From: Rossellomorea pakistanensis
GTDB taxonomy: Bacteria > Bacillota > Bacilli > Bacillales > Bacillaceae_B
Direction of reading: 5' to 3'
Length of the DNA stretch: 64,000 bases
Assembly: GCF_016908495.1 (NCBI RefSeq)
Contig: NZ_JAFBDZ010000001.1
Span: 1,488,001 to 1,552,000, forward strand
In this document: one piece after another, positions 35,576 to 45,621 of the stretch
Numbering within the stretch: position 1 is the stretch's first letter
Layout of the letters: each line of letters begins with the position of its first letter
Program-made: the position numbers and the translations under genes
The notes under the pieces: model-generated
What the model was told of the DNA's origin: nothing
The model's input: only the letters and a program-made list of their open reading frames with translations
Databases searched by the model: none

Positions 35576-35755
35576 TTATCTCGTTTGGCTTTTGGGATTA
35601 TTCTTCTTATGATTAAGTATTACCAACACAGCACCAATTACAGCAGTGATAACTGTTACTATAATGCCCTGTGTACTTTTTTCTATTAGCCCATAGACCA
35701 CGGACGCCATAACCATAAGCACTATTAAACTATGGTATAAACGATATTTGGACAT
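35576..35755 (-). CDS. Small membrane protein, possible immunity partner
   Basis: Fifty-nine residues beginning MSKYRLYHSL with AAGGGGAGTG before the ATG; a longer frame overlaps the upstream gene and lacks support. Two hydrophobic segments (LIVLMVMASVVYGLI and GIIVTVITAVIGAVLVIL) and a basic tail (NHKKNNPKSQTR). It follows the secreted-protein gene by 13 bases and must be co-transcribed with it. Size, topology and context resemble bacteriocin immunity proteins, but no family is recognised. Confidence 0.6.
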   Translation of the reverse strand: MSKYRLYHSLIVLMVMASVVYGLIEKSTQGIIVTVITAVIGAVLVILNHKKNNPKSQTR

Positions 35756-35768
35756 AAAATCACTCCCC

Positions 35769-36173
35769 TTAATTAGTGTACCTATAAACTGTTTTTTTGT
35801 AGTTTTTGTAATTCGTTCCACTATAGTATACCGTTTTTGTCTTATATTTGTAACCGCTTCGATCACTTTTCTTTATGTATACTTTATAAGACAAACTGCC
35901 CCAATATGCTTCTTTTACGGCATATGCTGTAGCACCACCAAATGAGGCTACGGCTGCATATGAACCAAAAAATCCGACTGTCCCAATAGCAACACCACCA
36001 AGAATAGTGCCAAGTCTCCTATCTGGGTTTGAATAAGTTAATGTGTAGGTTGCTGGCGGTGTCATGCATTTATAGGCAGGATAGCACGCTGATACCTCTT
36101 TCGTGTTAAATCCTCCTAAAATCGTTATGAGTAACCCAAAAACAATAATGGATTTTCCTACTTTACTTTTCAT
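35769..36173 (-). CDS. Secreted Gly-rich/Tyr-rich peptide precursor, bacteriocin-like
   Basis: Protein of 134 residues with AGAGGAGAA before the ATG. A clear signal peptide (KSIIVFGLLITILGGF) ends at about VSA-CYP, followed by two cysteines, a Gly/Ala-rich hydrophobic stretch (GTILGGVAIGTVGFFGSYAA) and a basic, Tyr/Lys-rich C-terminus (YKYKTKTVYYSGTNYKNYK). The hydrophobic segment after the cleavage site and the tightly linked small membrane protein suggest an antimicrobial or cell-contact toxin. No match to a known bacteriocin class is recognised; a wall-associated protein is the alternative. Confidence 0.6.
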   Translation of the reverse strand: MKSKVGKSIIVFGLLITILGGFNTKEVSACYPAYKCMTPPATYTLTYSNPDRRLGTILGGVAIGTVGFFGSYAAVASFGGATAYAVKEAYWGSLSYKVYIKKSDRSGYKYKTKTVYYSGTNYKNYKKTVYRYTN

Positions 36174-36338
36174 GTTCTCCTCTAATTATGTATGAATTTG
36201 ATAAATCTATTAAATTATTACATTTTCTACATCATTTGTCAGCATTAATTTGTTATTTTATGTAGAAAAAGGTAATAATTTAATATTTTTTTAACCCTTA
36301 ATGAAAATAGATTCTATTTTTCTATATTCCTCTTAATT

Positions 36339-36353
36339 GGGGTAAAACCAGCA
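36339..36353 (+). repeat. 15-base repeat GGGGTAAAACCAGCA, copy 2
   Basis: Second direct copy, upstream of the secreted-protein gene; the inverted core copy follows at 36549-36559. In the mostly gene-free gap 36174-36825. Confidence 0.6.
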
Positions 36354-36482
36354 ACTAAACAACAAAACGCACTTTCGAAAAAAAATGGAAAACGAAGAAT
36401 TTTCAAGTGGTTAGGTTGTGTCACAAAATCTATAACAAATTATTTTGTCACTATATAACCTGAATCACTTTTTTGTTACAGA

Positions 36483-36659
36483 ATGAAAACAGCTGTTAAA
36501 ACGATTCATCATCCAATTATTTCCGAAATTGCGTCTGGTGTCACGGTTGCTGGTTTTACGCCTACTACAGAGAAAAGGATATTCATAATTTTATACAAGA
36601 TTGATTTTATGCCGTTTTTCATGTTTACTCTTACTATTAGCGAAGTAATTTATGCATAA
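36483..36659 (+). CDS. Doubtful 58-residue frame
   Basis: ATG frame whose first half (VKTIHHPIISEIASGVTVAG) looks protein-like, but there is no ribosome site and the second half is a hydrophobic A+T-rich run. Possibly a scrap of a phage gene. The same gap contains AAAGGGAGG at 36709-36717 followed by ATC where a start would be expected, another sign of decay. Confidence 0.2.
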   Translation: MKTAVKTIHHPIISEIASGVTVAGFTPTTEKRIFIILYKIDFMPFFMFTLTISEVIYA

Positions 36660-36825
36660 ATGAGTTTCTAAACTCCAGGCGCTTAAAAAATAAATTAAAC
36701 GTAAAGGGAGGCTATTACCATCGTTAATGACGTTGTTGAAATTCATTTGTAGGGTTTCTAGGTATCTAGAAGCTTAAAACGCGAATTTGCCCCCTTAGAA
36801 CGCTTTACAGTGTGTGGTGATATAT

Positions 36826-37038
36826 TTGTTAGAGAGTAAACAAGAAAGAGCATTCGAGATTTTACAAGAAGCTGCCCGAAAGCTGGCATACCTTCCAGAC
36901 AAACTAGCCGAACTATCTTACCAGCAACCCGAAGAAGCCCTGCGGCTTCTAAGAAACTGGGGAGAAGGGAAGCAACCCGTAAATAGTTTATTCGAGGAAG
37001 TTACCGATCTTCTAAACAGCAAAAGACGCCAGGACTAA
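36826..37038 (+). CDS. Small phage-like hypothetical protein
   Basis: Seventy residues from a TTG start with GTGGTGAT just upstream; GTG starts four codons earlier are possible. Helical, charged sequence (QERAFEILQEAARKLAYLP, then QPEEALRLLRNWGEGK). The stop codon lies in the loop of a strong terminator, which supports a real, expressed gene. Family not recognised; context is prophage debris. Confidence 0.55.
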   Translation: MLESKQERAFEILQEAARKLAYLPDKLAELSYQQPEEALRLLRNWGEGKQPVNSLFEEVTDLLNSKRRQD

Positions 37039-37052
37039 ACCTGGCGCCTTTT
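37026..37052 (+). terminator. Terminator after the small phage-like gene
   Basis: CGCCAGG and CCTGGCG arms around the TAA stop codon, followed by CCTTTTCTT. Confidence 0.82.
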
Positions 37053-37053
37053 C

Positions 37054-37560
37054 TTAATAATCATATAGTAATCCCTCCAAGTCTGCAGCGCTTAGTATAT
37101 CGTCCGCCTGGCTTAGTTTTTCGGTTAGGTACTCCATTATAACTTGACCTAATTCTTCATTGCTGCGTCCATCTGTTGAATTGATCTGGATAGCACCTTT
37201 CTCTATTTTTAAAACAGTACTAAGCTTTAAATTACTGCTATTTACCGAAGACCTCGGACCATAACTAGAGTCGTTACTTGAAAAACTGTATCCAGCTGTC
37301 AGACCAGGCTCTGACCCGAAGGCGTTCCCCATAGCGTTATGAAGCGTCCTTGTTTGCTTATATACACCTTCCACTAGCGTACTCATGATTTTACCGCCGT
37401 TATACATAAGGTTGCTTAAAGGTCCTGTTTTTGCGTCGGAGAAAGGTAATAAATCTCTTACCTCTCCTAAAGCACTTTTAACCGCGTCAAACGGGGCGGA
37501 AGCTACGGACATAATGCCGTCTGCTAGAGTCTGAATGATCGCTTTTCCAGGAAGATGAGG
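37054..37560 (-). pseudogene. C-terminal end of a phage tail tape-measure gene
   Basis: About 165 codons from LPGKAIIQTLADGIM onward: SAPFDAVKSALGEVRDLLP, FSDAKTGPLSNLMYNGGKIM and TLVEGVYK are the standard C-terminal motifs of Siphovirus tape-measure proteins in Firmicutes. The stretch upstream of about 37560 in the same frame is hydrophobic, A+T-rich and unlike the family, so the gene is truncated at a junction there. Only remnant of phage structural genes in the window. Confidence 0.7.
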
Positions 37561-37727
37561 GATTGCTCTTATAAATAGAATGAGCAGGAATGATTCTCGT
37601 ATGAATCTTAAAGAAAAAACAATGAATGATAATAAATTTATCAAATGTTAAGGCTGAAGAACAACAAATTAATATAGATGTCATAGGGAAGTAGAAAATG
37701 GGTAGTCCGAAAAGGACCAAATACATG

Positions 37728-37765
37728 AAAATAAAAAATAAGCCGCCTGATCGTTCAGACAGCCC
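37728..37765 (-). terminator. Terminator after tyrS
   Basis: GCTGTCTGA pairs with TCAGGCGGC using G-T pairs, followed by TTATTTTTTATTTT on the minus strand. Confidence 0.75.
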
Positions 37766-37772
37766 TTTTTTA

Positions 37773-39255
<1,483 letters not shown>

Positions 39256-39462
39256 AACAGGGAAAGTTGGCTACTTTATCCATTCATTGCCTTTATACAT
39301 TGTTTAGTTATAAGAAATTTTTATCATATTCTATTTTAAAAGTCAATGATCCCTCCCTTGAAAAATTGCTAATTTTTGGACATCCAAAAGGATTTCGACA
39401 TTCCGACACGAATCCTGCCTATATATGCTATAATATAGTTGATTTTTAGGGGGAATGAATAG

Positions 39463-42393
39463 ATGAAAGAAAAGTGGGAGTCATTGCTTGAAAAGCTTCA
39501 ACCTGTTTTCAAGTTTTTTAATGATAATAGATTCCGGAAACGAGCTAGAATTACATATGGAGTCGCATGGAACCTATTGTTAGTCTTCACAATCGTTTCT
39601 GTTTTAGGATTAACTTTTGCAGGAGGGGTAGGGGCTGGCTATTTCGCTTCACTTGTAAAAGACGAACCAATCCGATCCTATGATAGCATGAAAAAAGATA
39701 TTTACAACTATGAAGAAACATCACAGCTCTACTTTGCGAATAATGAATTTTTAGGAAAGCTAAGGACAGATTTAGAGCGTGAAGAAGTACAATTAAAAGA
39801 TGTATCAGAACATCTTATTAATGCGGTCATTGCTACTGAAGATGAGTATTTCAGAGAGCATAATGGAGTCGTTCCAAAAGCCATCGGCAGGGCGATCGTC
39901 CAAGAATTCACAAATTCAGCAACACAATCTGGTGGTTCGACGCTAACACAGCAGTTGATTAAGAACCAAATATTAACGAATGAGGTTTCCTTTGAACGGA
40001 AAGCAAAAGAAATCCTTCTTGCACTAAGACTTGAGAGATTTTTTGAAAAAGAGGAAATCTTAGAAGCTTACTTAAATGTCGCTACCCTTGGAAGAAACGC
40101 ATCAGGGAATAATATTGCCGGTGTACAATCTGCTGCCAAAGGAATTTTCGGTGTAGACGCAAAAGATTTAACATTGCCACAAGCAGCTTATATTGCCGGA
40201 ATGCCACAAGCCCCTTTTACTTATACACCATTCACAAATAATGGGAAAGTTAAAGAAAACTTAAAGCCTGGACTTGAAAGAATGAAAACCGTCCTTTACC
40301 GTATGCATAGAGAAGGATTCATCTCTCAAAAAGAGTATGACGAGGCACTAGCCTATGACGTCACAAAGGATTTTACGAAACCTGTGAAATCCCCTCACGA
40401 GAAATATCCATATCTTACAGCTGAATTAGAAAATCGGGCAAAAGAAATCATTGCTAAAGTTCTTGCTAAAAAAGATGGGCTTAACGAAGAAGATTTAAAG
40501 AATAACGATGAAATCTATGAAAAATATATGACCTTAGCGGACAGAAACATGCGCCGTAGCGGTTATAAAATTCATTCTACCATTCAAAAAGATATTTATG
40601 ATTCCATGCAAAAAACAAAGAATGAATACGATCTTTACGGACATAGCTATACCAAAACGATAACAGATGAAGAAACGGGAGAAGAAAAGAAAATCGAAGA
40701 ACCTGTTCAAGTCGGTGCCATCATGATTGAAAACAAAACAGGGAAAATCCTCAGCTTTGTTGGTGGACGCGACTTTGAAACCGAGCAAATCAATCATGCC
40801 ACACAGGCCATTCGCCAAAATGGATCAACAATGAAGCCATTACTAGTGTATGCTCCAGCCATTGAATATGGAGTCATTGCACCTGGTACACCACTACCTG
40901 ACGTAGCAATGAGTATTCGAGCTGGAAACGGTGAAATTTGGGAACCGAAAAACTATAGCTACGATTATCATGGATTAATGCCAGCTAGATACGCCCTTGC
41001 CGAATCGTTAAACATTCCAGCTGCGCGACTGTACACAAAAATCGCTGATCGAGGACCCGTACAGTTCCTTGAGAAAATGGGCTTTAGTACCCTTCTTAAT
41101 TCGGAAAAGGATAACCTCGCATTATCTCTCGGAGCAATGAGCAGGGGTGTTACCGTTGAAGAAAATACGAATGCGTACACAACATTTGCGAATGGCGGTA
41201 AATTTGTAGATGCATACATGATTGACAAAATTGTCGATGACGAAGGAAAGGTTATTTATCAGCATAAAGCCGAGCCTGTTAATGTATTCAGTCCTCAGAC
41301 CGCTTATTTAACGCTTGATATGATGCGAGATACAATGAATTATCATACCGGAACAGGTCGTACGGCCAAGAGATTCTTGAATTTCGATACCGATTGGGCA
41401 GGAAAATCAGGAACGACCAATGAATATCACGACCACTGGTTTGTTGCCTCAAACCCTAATATTACAATGGGGACATGGTTTGGTTATGATGATCCGAAGT
41501 CATTAAATGCCCCTGAATCTGCTTGGGCCGGTCATTATGGAGTTAGAACGATTCGACTTTGGTCATACTTTTTAAATGACATTTATGATATTAAGCCTGA
41601 TTTAGTTGACCCTGAAGAACGATTTAAGAGACCAGGCGGAATTGTCGATCGTTCCTTCTGCAGTATTTCTGGTAATCTACCATCTGAGGCATGTAGTCAA
41701 GCCGGATTAATCTCAAATGATATTTTTAATGCCAAGTATGTTCCAAGCAAGACCGATAATAGTTTGCTAAAGAGCCGATATGTTCTTATCAATGGCGCGA
41801 AATACTTAGCCCTTGATTCAACCCCAGCGGAGTTTTCACAGCCTGGAGTGATACTAAATCCTGATTTTGTTGATAGTATATTGAGTGGAATCTATGCGGA
41901 TCCACGTCAGCTATTCCCAGTTGGCAACGAAAAGTTCAAAAATATATTAGTTGCTGAAAACAAAATTGCCGATGATGGTAACGCTCCAGGAACAGTAAAA
42001 TTAACGGCATCTGGTAGTAGCATCACTTGGACAGCCTCCGCTAGTGGTGATGTCGTTGGGTATAGAGTTTATAAGAAAAATGGAAATAGCGCTCAAAAGA
42101 TTGGCAGCATCAAATCAGACGGCAGCTTCTCTCAATCTGTAGGCAACGGCAGTTACTATGTTGTCGCAGTAGATGTTGCTGGGAAGCAATCAGCTCCCTC
42201 TAATGTCGTTATGATCGGTCAACCGAAAGAAAAACCTAAGCCACCAAAAGAAGATAAACCAAAACCGCCACCCGAAGAGCCAAAGCCAGATCCTAAGCCG
42301 GAGCCAGAGACTCCTGTAACAGGAAATCCTAACGACGAGCAAGGGAACAATGGTGAGAATCAAAATGGAGGAGAACCTCCTGCTGAAGGCTAA
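39463..42393 (+). CDS. Class A penicillin-binding protein (PBP1A-like)
   Basis: Bifunctional peptidoglycan synthase of 976 residues: short cytoplasmic tail, one membrane helix (about 27-52), GT51 glycosyltransferase with catalytic Glu in ATEDEYFREHNG and GGSTLTQQLIKN, then the transpeptidase with SxxK in NGSTMKPLLVY, SLN in LAESLNIPAAR, and KSGTT in WAGKSGTTNEY. After it come an FN3-like domain (about 845-930, PGTVKLTASGSS start) and a Pro/Lys/Glu-rich tail, probably wall-spanning. RBS is TAGGGGGAA. It sits between tyrS and acsA, apparently monocistronic with a perfect terminator. Which paralogue of ponA/pbpF/pbpG it equals is not clear. Confidence 0.93.
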   Translation: MKEKWESLLEKLQPVFKFFNDNRFRKRARITYGVAWNLLLVFTIVSVLGLTFAGGVGAGYFASLVKDEPIRSYDSMKKDIYNYEETSQLYFANNEFLGKLRTDLEREEVQLKDVSEHLINAVIATEDEYFREHNGVVPKAIGRAIVQEFTNSATQSGGSTLTQQLIKNQILTNEVSFERKAKEILLALRLERFFEKEEILEAYLNVATLGRNASGNNIAGVQSAAKGIFGVDAKDLTLPQAAYIAGMPQAPFTYTPFTNNGKVKENLKPGLERMKTVLYRMHREGFISQKEYDEALAYDVTKDFTKPVKSPHEKYPYLTAELENRAKEIIAKVLAKKDGLNEEDLKNNDEIYEKYMTLADRNMRRSGYKIHSTIQKDIYDSMQKTKNEYDLYGHSYTKTITDEETGEEKKIEEPVQVGAIMIENKTGKILSFVGGRDFETEQINHATQAIRQNGSTMKPLLVYAPAIEYGVIAPGTPLPDVAMSIRAGNGEIWEPKNYSYDYHGLMPARYALAESLNIPAARLYTKIADRGPVQFLEKMGFSTLLNSEKDNLALSLGAMSRGVTVEENTNAYTTFANGGKFVDAYMIDKIVDDEGKVIYQHKAEPVNVFSPQTAYLTLDMMRDTMNYHTGTGRTAKRFLNFDTDWAGKSGTTNEYHDHWFVASNPNITMGTWFGYDDPKSLNAPESAWAGHYGVRTIRLWSYFLNDIYDIKPDLVDPEERFKRPGGIVDRSFCSISGNLPSEACSQAGLISNDIFNAKYVPSKTDNSLLKSRYVLINGAKYLALDSTPAEFSQPGVILNPDFVDSILSGIYADPRQLFPVGNEKFKNILVAENKIADDGNAPGTVKLTASGSSITWTASASGDVVGYRVYKKNGNSAQKIGSIKSDGSFSQSVGNGSYYVVAVDVAGKQSAPSNVVMIGQPKEKPKPPKEDKPKPPPEEPKPDPKPEPETPVTGNPNDEQGNNGENQNGGEPPAEG

Positions 42394-42432
42394 AGTAAAA
42401 CCCCCGCATTTATTGGTGCGGGGGTTTTACTT
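42393..42432 (+). terminator. Terminator after the PBP gene
   Basis: Perfect 16-base stem AAGTAAAACCCCCGCA with its complement, eight-base loop, starting in the stop codon. Confidence 0.93.
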
Positions 42433-42495
42433 GTAGGTGGAAAAATAACGAATCATTCACAACTTCATTCACTGGAAACTCCTTATATGTTTTCT

Positions 42496-42775
42496 CAAGT
42501 GAATATAAAGGGCATTTCACCACTTTCTTGATTGGTTTTTTCCTTATACCCTTTATGAAGGACCTTCCTTTCATACATGGATTTGTCCTTCATTGGCTTC
42601 ATAAAAGACCTTCCGCCTGCTTTTTCCACAAGGTTTTGTCCTTCATCTGACTAATAAAGAAACATTCCCCTACTTTCCTACTGGATTCTGTCTTTCCTAC
42701 GCTTTATGATGGATAATCTCACCCTTTCCCTACGAAATTTTGACCTTCATTGGTTATTATGATAGGTACTTTATA
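42496..42775. repeat. Degenerate tandem repeat, about 51-bp unit
   Basis: The gap 42433-42990 has no gene. Unit heads like CTTTATGA occur near 42551, 42597, 42651, 42702 and 42754 (spacings 46, 54, 51, 52), with shared inner words ACCTTCC, CTTTCC, GGATTTTGTCCTTCAT. Copies are heavily diverged. The unit is different from those of other gaps in this window. Confidence 0.6.
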
Positions 42776-42875
42776 CTTAACTTTTCACACTTACATTCAC
42801 CAAAAATCAAAATTATTCCACCATTGATATTTCCTTTTTCTTTACCGAAAAAAGTGGAAAAAACACTGATAAACT

Positions 42876-42922
42876 ACAATAAAAAACACACTGCGAAATC
42901 ATATATGAAATCGAGTGTGTTT
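42876..42922 (-). terminator. Terminator after acsA
   Basis: AAACACACT and AGTGTGTTT arms with a partly paired interior (GATTTCATATATGATTTC), then TTTTTT on the minus strand. Confidence 0.75.
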
Positions 42923-42990
42923 CCCTTGTGATTTAAACTTTTTTACTTCTGATAGGAACCCGTATATAGTGCGGGGATATTAAAATCCTA

Positions 42991-44709
42991 TTAATCTTCC
43001 ATTGTTGATAAATCACCTGTCGGCAGATCAAGCTCCCAGGCTTTTAGCACACGTCTCATGATCTTTCCGCTTCGTGTCTTTGGTAGTTTATCTTTAAATT
43101 CAATTTCTCTTGGGGCAGCATGTGCAGCTAATCCTTTTTTAACAAACTGTCTAATTTCTTCTTTTAATTCATCCGTTACTTCATAGCCTTCACGAAGGGC
43201 TACAAAGGCTTTTATAATTTCCCCGCGGACAGGATCAGGCTTACCAATGACTCCAGCCTCGGCAATTGCCGGATGCTCTACAAGCTTACTTTCGACTTCG
43301 AATGGGCCAACACGCTCACCTGAAGTCATGATAACATCATCAATTCTTCCTTGGAACCAGAAGTACCCTTCTTCATCCATGTACGCTGAATCTCCCGATA
43401 CATACCAATCACCTGGCATAAAGTAGGATTCATATTTTTCTTGGTTATTCCAGATCGCTCCCATCATTGATGGCCAACCTTTTTTAATTGCCAAGTTGCC
43501 CATTCTGTTCGGAGGGACGACATTTCCTTGGTCATCTACAATCGCTGCTTCCACACCTGGAATCGGTTTTCCCATTGATCCAGGTTTAATCTCCATGGAT
43601 GGGTAGTTACAGATTAACTGACTGCCTGTTTCCGTCATCCACCATGTATCGTGGATTCTCTTATTGAAGACTTTTGTTCCCCAACGGATAACCTCTGGGT
43701 TTAAAGGTTCCCCTACACTTAATACATGTCTTAATGAGCTTAGGTCAAACTGTTTTACTACCTCATCCCCTGCACCCATCAACATTCTAAATGCTGTTGG
43801 AGCACTATACCAAACGGTCACTCCGAAATCTTCAATGGTTTGATACCAGCTTTCAGGTTTGAAACGTCCGCCGACAATAATATTGGATGCTCCTGCAAGC
43901 CATGGACCAAAAATCCCATAAGTAGTTCCGGTAACCCAGCCTGGGTCTGCTGTACACCAATAAACATCTTCTTCTTGTAAATCTAATACCCATTTTGATG
44001 TTTGGTAATGCTGAATCATTGCTTGATGAACATGTAAAACACCTTTTGGTTTTCCAGTGGATCCCGATGTGTAGTGTAGGATCATCCCATCGTCTTTCTC
44101 TACCCACTCTGTATCCAATTGATCACTTGCATCAGTGAATTTAGATAAGAAATCAATGTAAGTACCTTCCTCTTGTACGCCTTCACCTACTAAAAAGACA
44201 TGCTTTAATGCAGGTAATTCTTCTACAGGAACACGCTCTAATAGTTCTGGAGTCGTTATCAGCACTTTTGCTTCACTATCTTCTAAACGGTCTCGTACAG
44301 CGCCTTCCATGAATGCCTCAAATAATGGACCAACAATCGCTCCGAGTTTGATCGCTCCAAGAACAGAGAAATATAGTTCTGGTGATCGGGGCATAAAGAT
44401 AAATACTCGATCCCCTTTTTCAACATCCCCGAAATTCTTTAAAACATTTCCCGCTTTATTCGTTAATTTTTTCATTTCTCTAAAGGTATACTTCTCGTCA
44501 CGACTACCATCTCGGTAATACAAAGCCACTTTATTTTTTCGGAAGGACTCTGCATGACGGTCAATCGCTTCATGGGCAATATTCACTCGACCTGTTTCAT
44601 GCCATGAGAAATTCTTCTCCGTTTCTTTCCAATCAAACGACTCATAAGTATTTTCATAGCTTTCCAAATTATAATTTCCCTTAATAGCTGGTAACGCTTC
44701 CACTTTCAT
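42991..44709 (-). CDS. acsA: Acetyl-CoA synthetase
   Basis: AMP-forming acetate-CoA ligase of 572 residues, the same length as B. subtilis AcsA. Motifs: LHYTSGSTGKPKGVLHVHQ near 210, DTWWMTETGSQ near 355, WYVSGDSAYMDEEGYFWFQG near 450 and PKTRSGKIMRR near 545, whose lysine is the one acetylated by AcuA to switch the enzyme off. AAGGGGGAA lies before the chosen ATG; the 16 extra codons upstream look spurious. It is divergent from acuABC, its own regulatory genes, across a 242-base gap containing a cre site. Confidence 0.95.
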   Translation of the reverse strand: MKVEALPAIKGNYNLESYENTYESFDWKETEKNFSWHETGRVNIAHEAIDRHAESFRKNKVALYYRDGSRDEKYTFREMKKLTNKAGNVLKNFGDVEKGDRVFIFMPRSPELYFSVLGAIKLGAIVGPLFEAFMEGAVRDRLEDSEAKVLITTPELLERVPVEELPALKHVFLVGEGVQEEGTYIDFLSKFTDASDQLDTEWVEKDDGMILHYTSGSTGKPKGVLHVHQAMIQHYQTSKWVLDLQEEDVYWCTADPGWVTGTTYGIFGPWLAGASNIIVGGRFKPESWYQTIEDFGVTVWYSAPTAFRMLMGAGDEVVKQFDLSSLRHVLSVGEPLNPEVIRWGTKVFNKRIHDTWWMTETGSQLICNYPSMEIKPGSMGKPIPGVEAAIVDDQGNVVPPNRMGNLAIKKGWPSMMGAIWNNQEKYESYFMPGDWYVSGDSAYMDEEGYFWFQGRIDDVIMTSGERVGPFEVESKLVEHPAIAEAGVIGKPDPVRGEIIKAFVALREGYEVTDELKEEIRQFVKKGLAAHAAPREIEFKDKLPKTRSGKIMRRVLKAWELDLPTGDLSTMED

Positions 44710-44883
44710 CGAACGATTCCCCCTTATGTAAGAAATGTAGTTATTATTATAGTACAAAAAGGATTTTTTCTCAATTTTTAAAATTATATAATATTACAGA
44801 TAACTCTACTTTTTCTTGGTTACGATAACATATATCTTGCTTTTAACCTATTAAATTATCCCTGCAAAAATCTGAAAATTTTG

Positions 44884-44897
44884 TGTAAGCGCTTTTT
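44884..44897 (+). promoter_or_regulatory. cre site in the acsA-acuA gap
   Basis: TGTAAGCGCTTTTT matches TGNAANCGNWNNCW except for the penultimate C. It overlaps the -35 area of the acuA promoter, where CcpA would block transcription. CcpA control of acsA and acuABC is known in B. subtilis. Confidence 0.65.
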
Positions 44898-44919
44898 TTC
44901 TGATAGATTTATGTATAAT
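44891..44919 (+). promoter_or_regulatory. acuA promoter
   Basis: TATAAT at 44914-44919, 33 bases before the GTG of acuA. The -35 about 17 bases upstream (GCTTTT) is poor and lies in the cre site. Confidence 0.55.
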
Positions 44920-44951
44920 AGTGTTATGGAAAATATCAGGGTGGTGACATA

Positions 44952-45584
44952 GTGAATCATAAGAAAACCTATAATGCAATGGAATTAAAAACAGCTAAGG
45001 GAAGTTTGATCATCGAGGGGCCGATTCCACCTGATGAATTATCTCGTCTTGATTTTCATGAGGATTTAGTAGCATTTCGCCCACCTGCACAGCAGCATAA
45101 AGCGCTTATCGAGATTGCTGGATTACCTGAAGGGCGAATTATCATAGTCAGAGATCGGAATACAATCGTTGGCTATGTAACCTATCTCTATCCAGACCCG
45201 CTCGAAAGATGGTCACAAGGGAAAATGGAGAAGTTAATAGAATTAGGGGCCATTGAAGTGATACCAAAGTTCCGCGGAGCGTCCGTTGGTAAAAACCTCT
45301 TAAGGGTTTCGATGATGGACGATGCCATGGAGGATTATATTATTATTACAACCGAATACTATTGGCATTGGGACTTGAAGGGAACTGGCCTTAACATATG
45401 GGAATATCGCAAAGTGATGGAAAAAATGATGAATGCCGGTGGCCTTGAATGGTATGCCACAGATGATCCGGAAATTAGCTCCCATCCGGCCAATTGTTTG
45501 ATGGCTCGTATTGGAAAACGGATAAATAATGAAAATGTTCAAGCATTCGATCAGTTGAGGTTTATGAATCGTTTTATGTATTAA
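44952..45584 (+). CDS. acuA: Protein acetyltransferase AcuA
   Basis: GNAT-family enzyme of 210 residues that acetylates the active-site lysine of AcsA. The acetyl-CoA-binding part is around IEVIPKFRGASVGKNLLRVS (R/Q-x-x-G-x-G/A-like loop near residues 105-118). The start is GTG behind CAGGGTGGTG. First gene of acuABC; 25 bases plus a new ribosome site separate it from acuB. Preceded by the cre site. Confidence 0.93.
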   Translation: MNHKKTYNAMELKTAKGSLIIEGPIPPDELSRLDFHEDLVAFRPPAQQHKALIEIAGLPEGRIIIVRDRNTIVGYVTYLYPDPLERWSQGKMEKLIELGAIEVIPKFRGASVGKNLLRVSMMDDAMEDYIIITTEYYWHWDLKGTGLNIWEYRKVMEKMMNAGGLEWYATDDPEISSHPANCLMARIGKRINNENVQAFDQLRFMNRFMY

Positions 45585-45621
45585 TAACGTAACACTACAG
45601 CGGGAGGAGTTGAATGCGATC

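Noticed and set aside
25186..37772. Complete insertion sequence or transposase
   Set aside because: No DDE-type transposase frame with terminal inverted repeats was recognised in the island; mobile signals are limited to integrase and conjugation/phage scraps.
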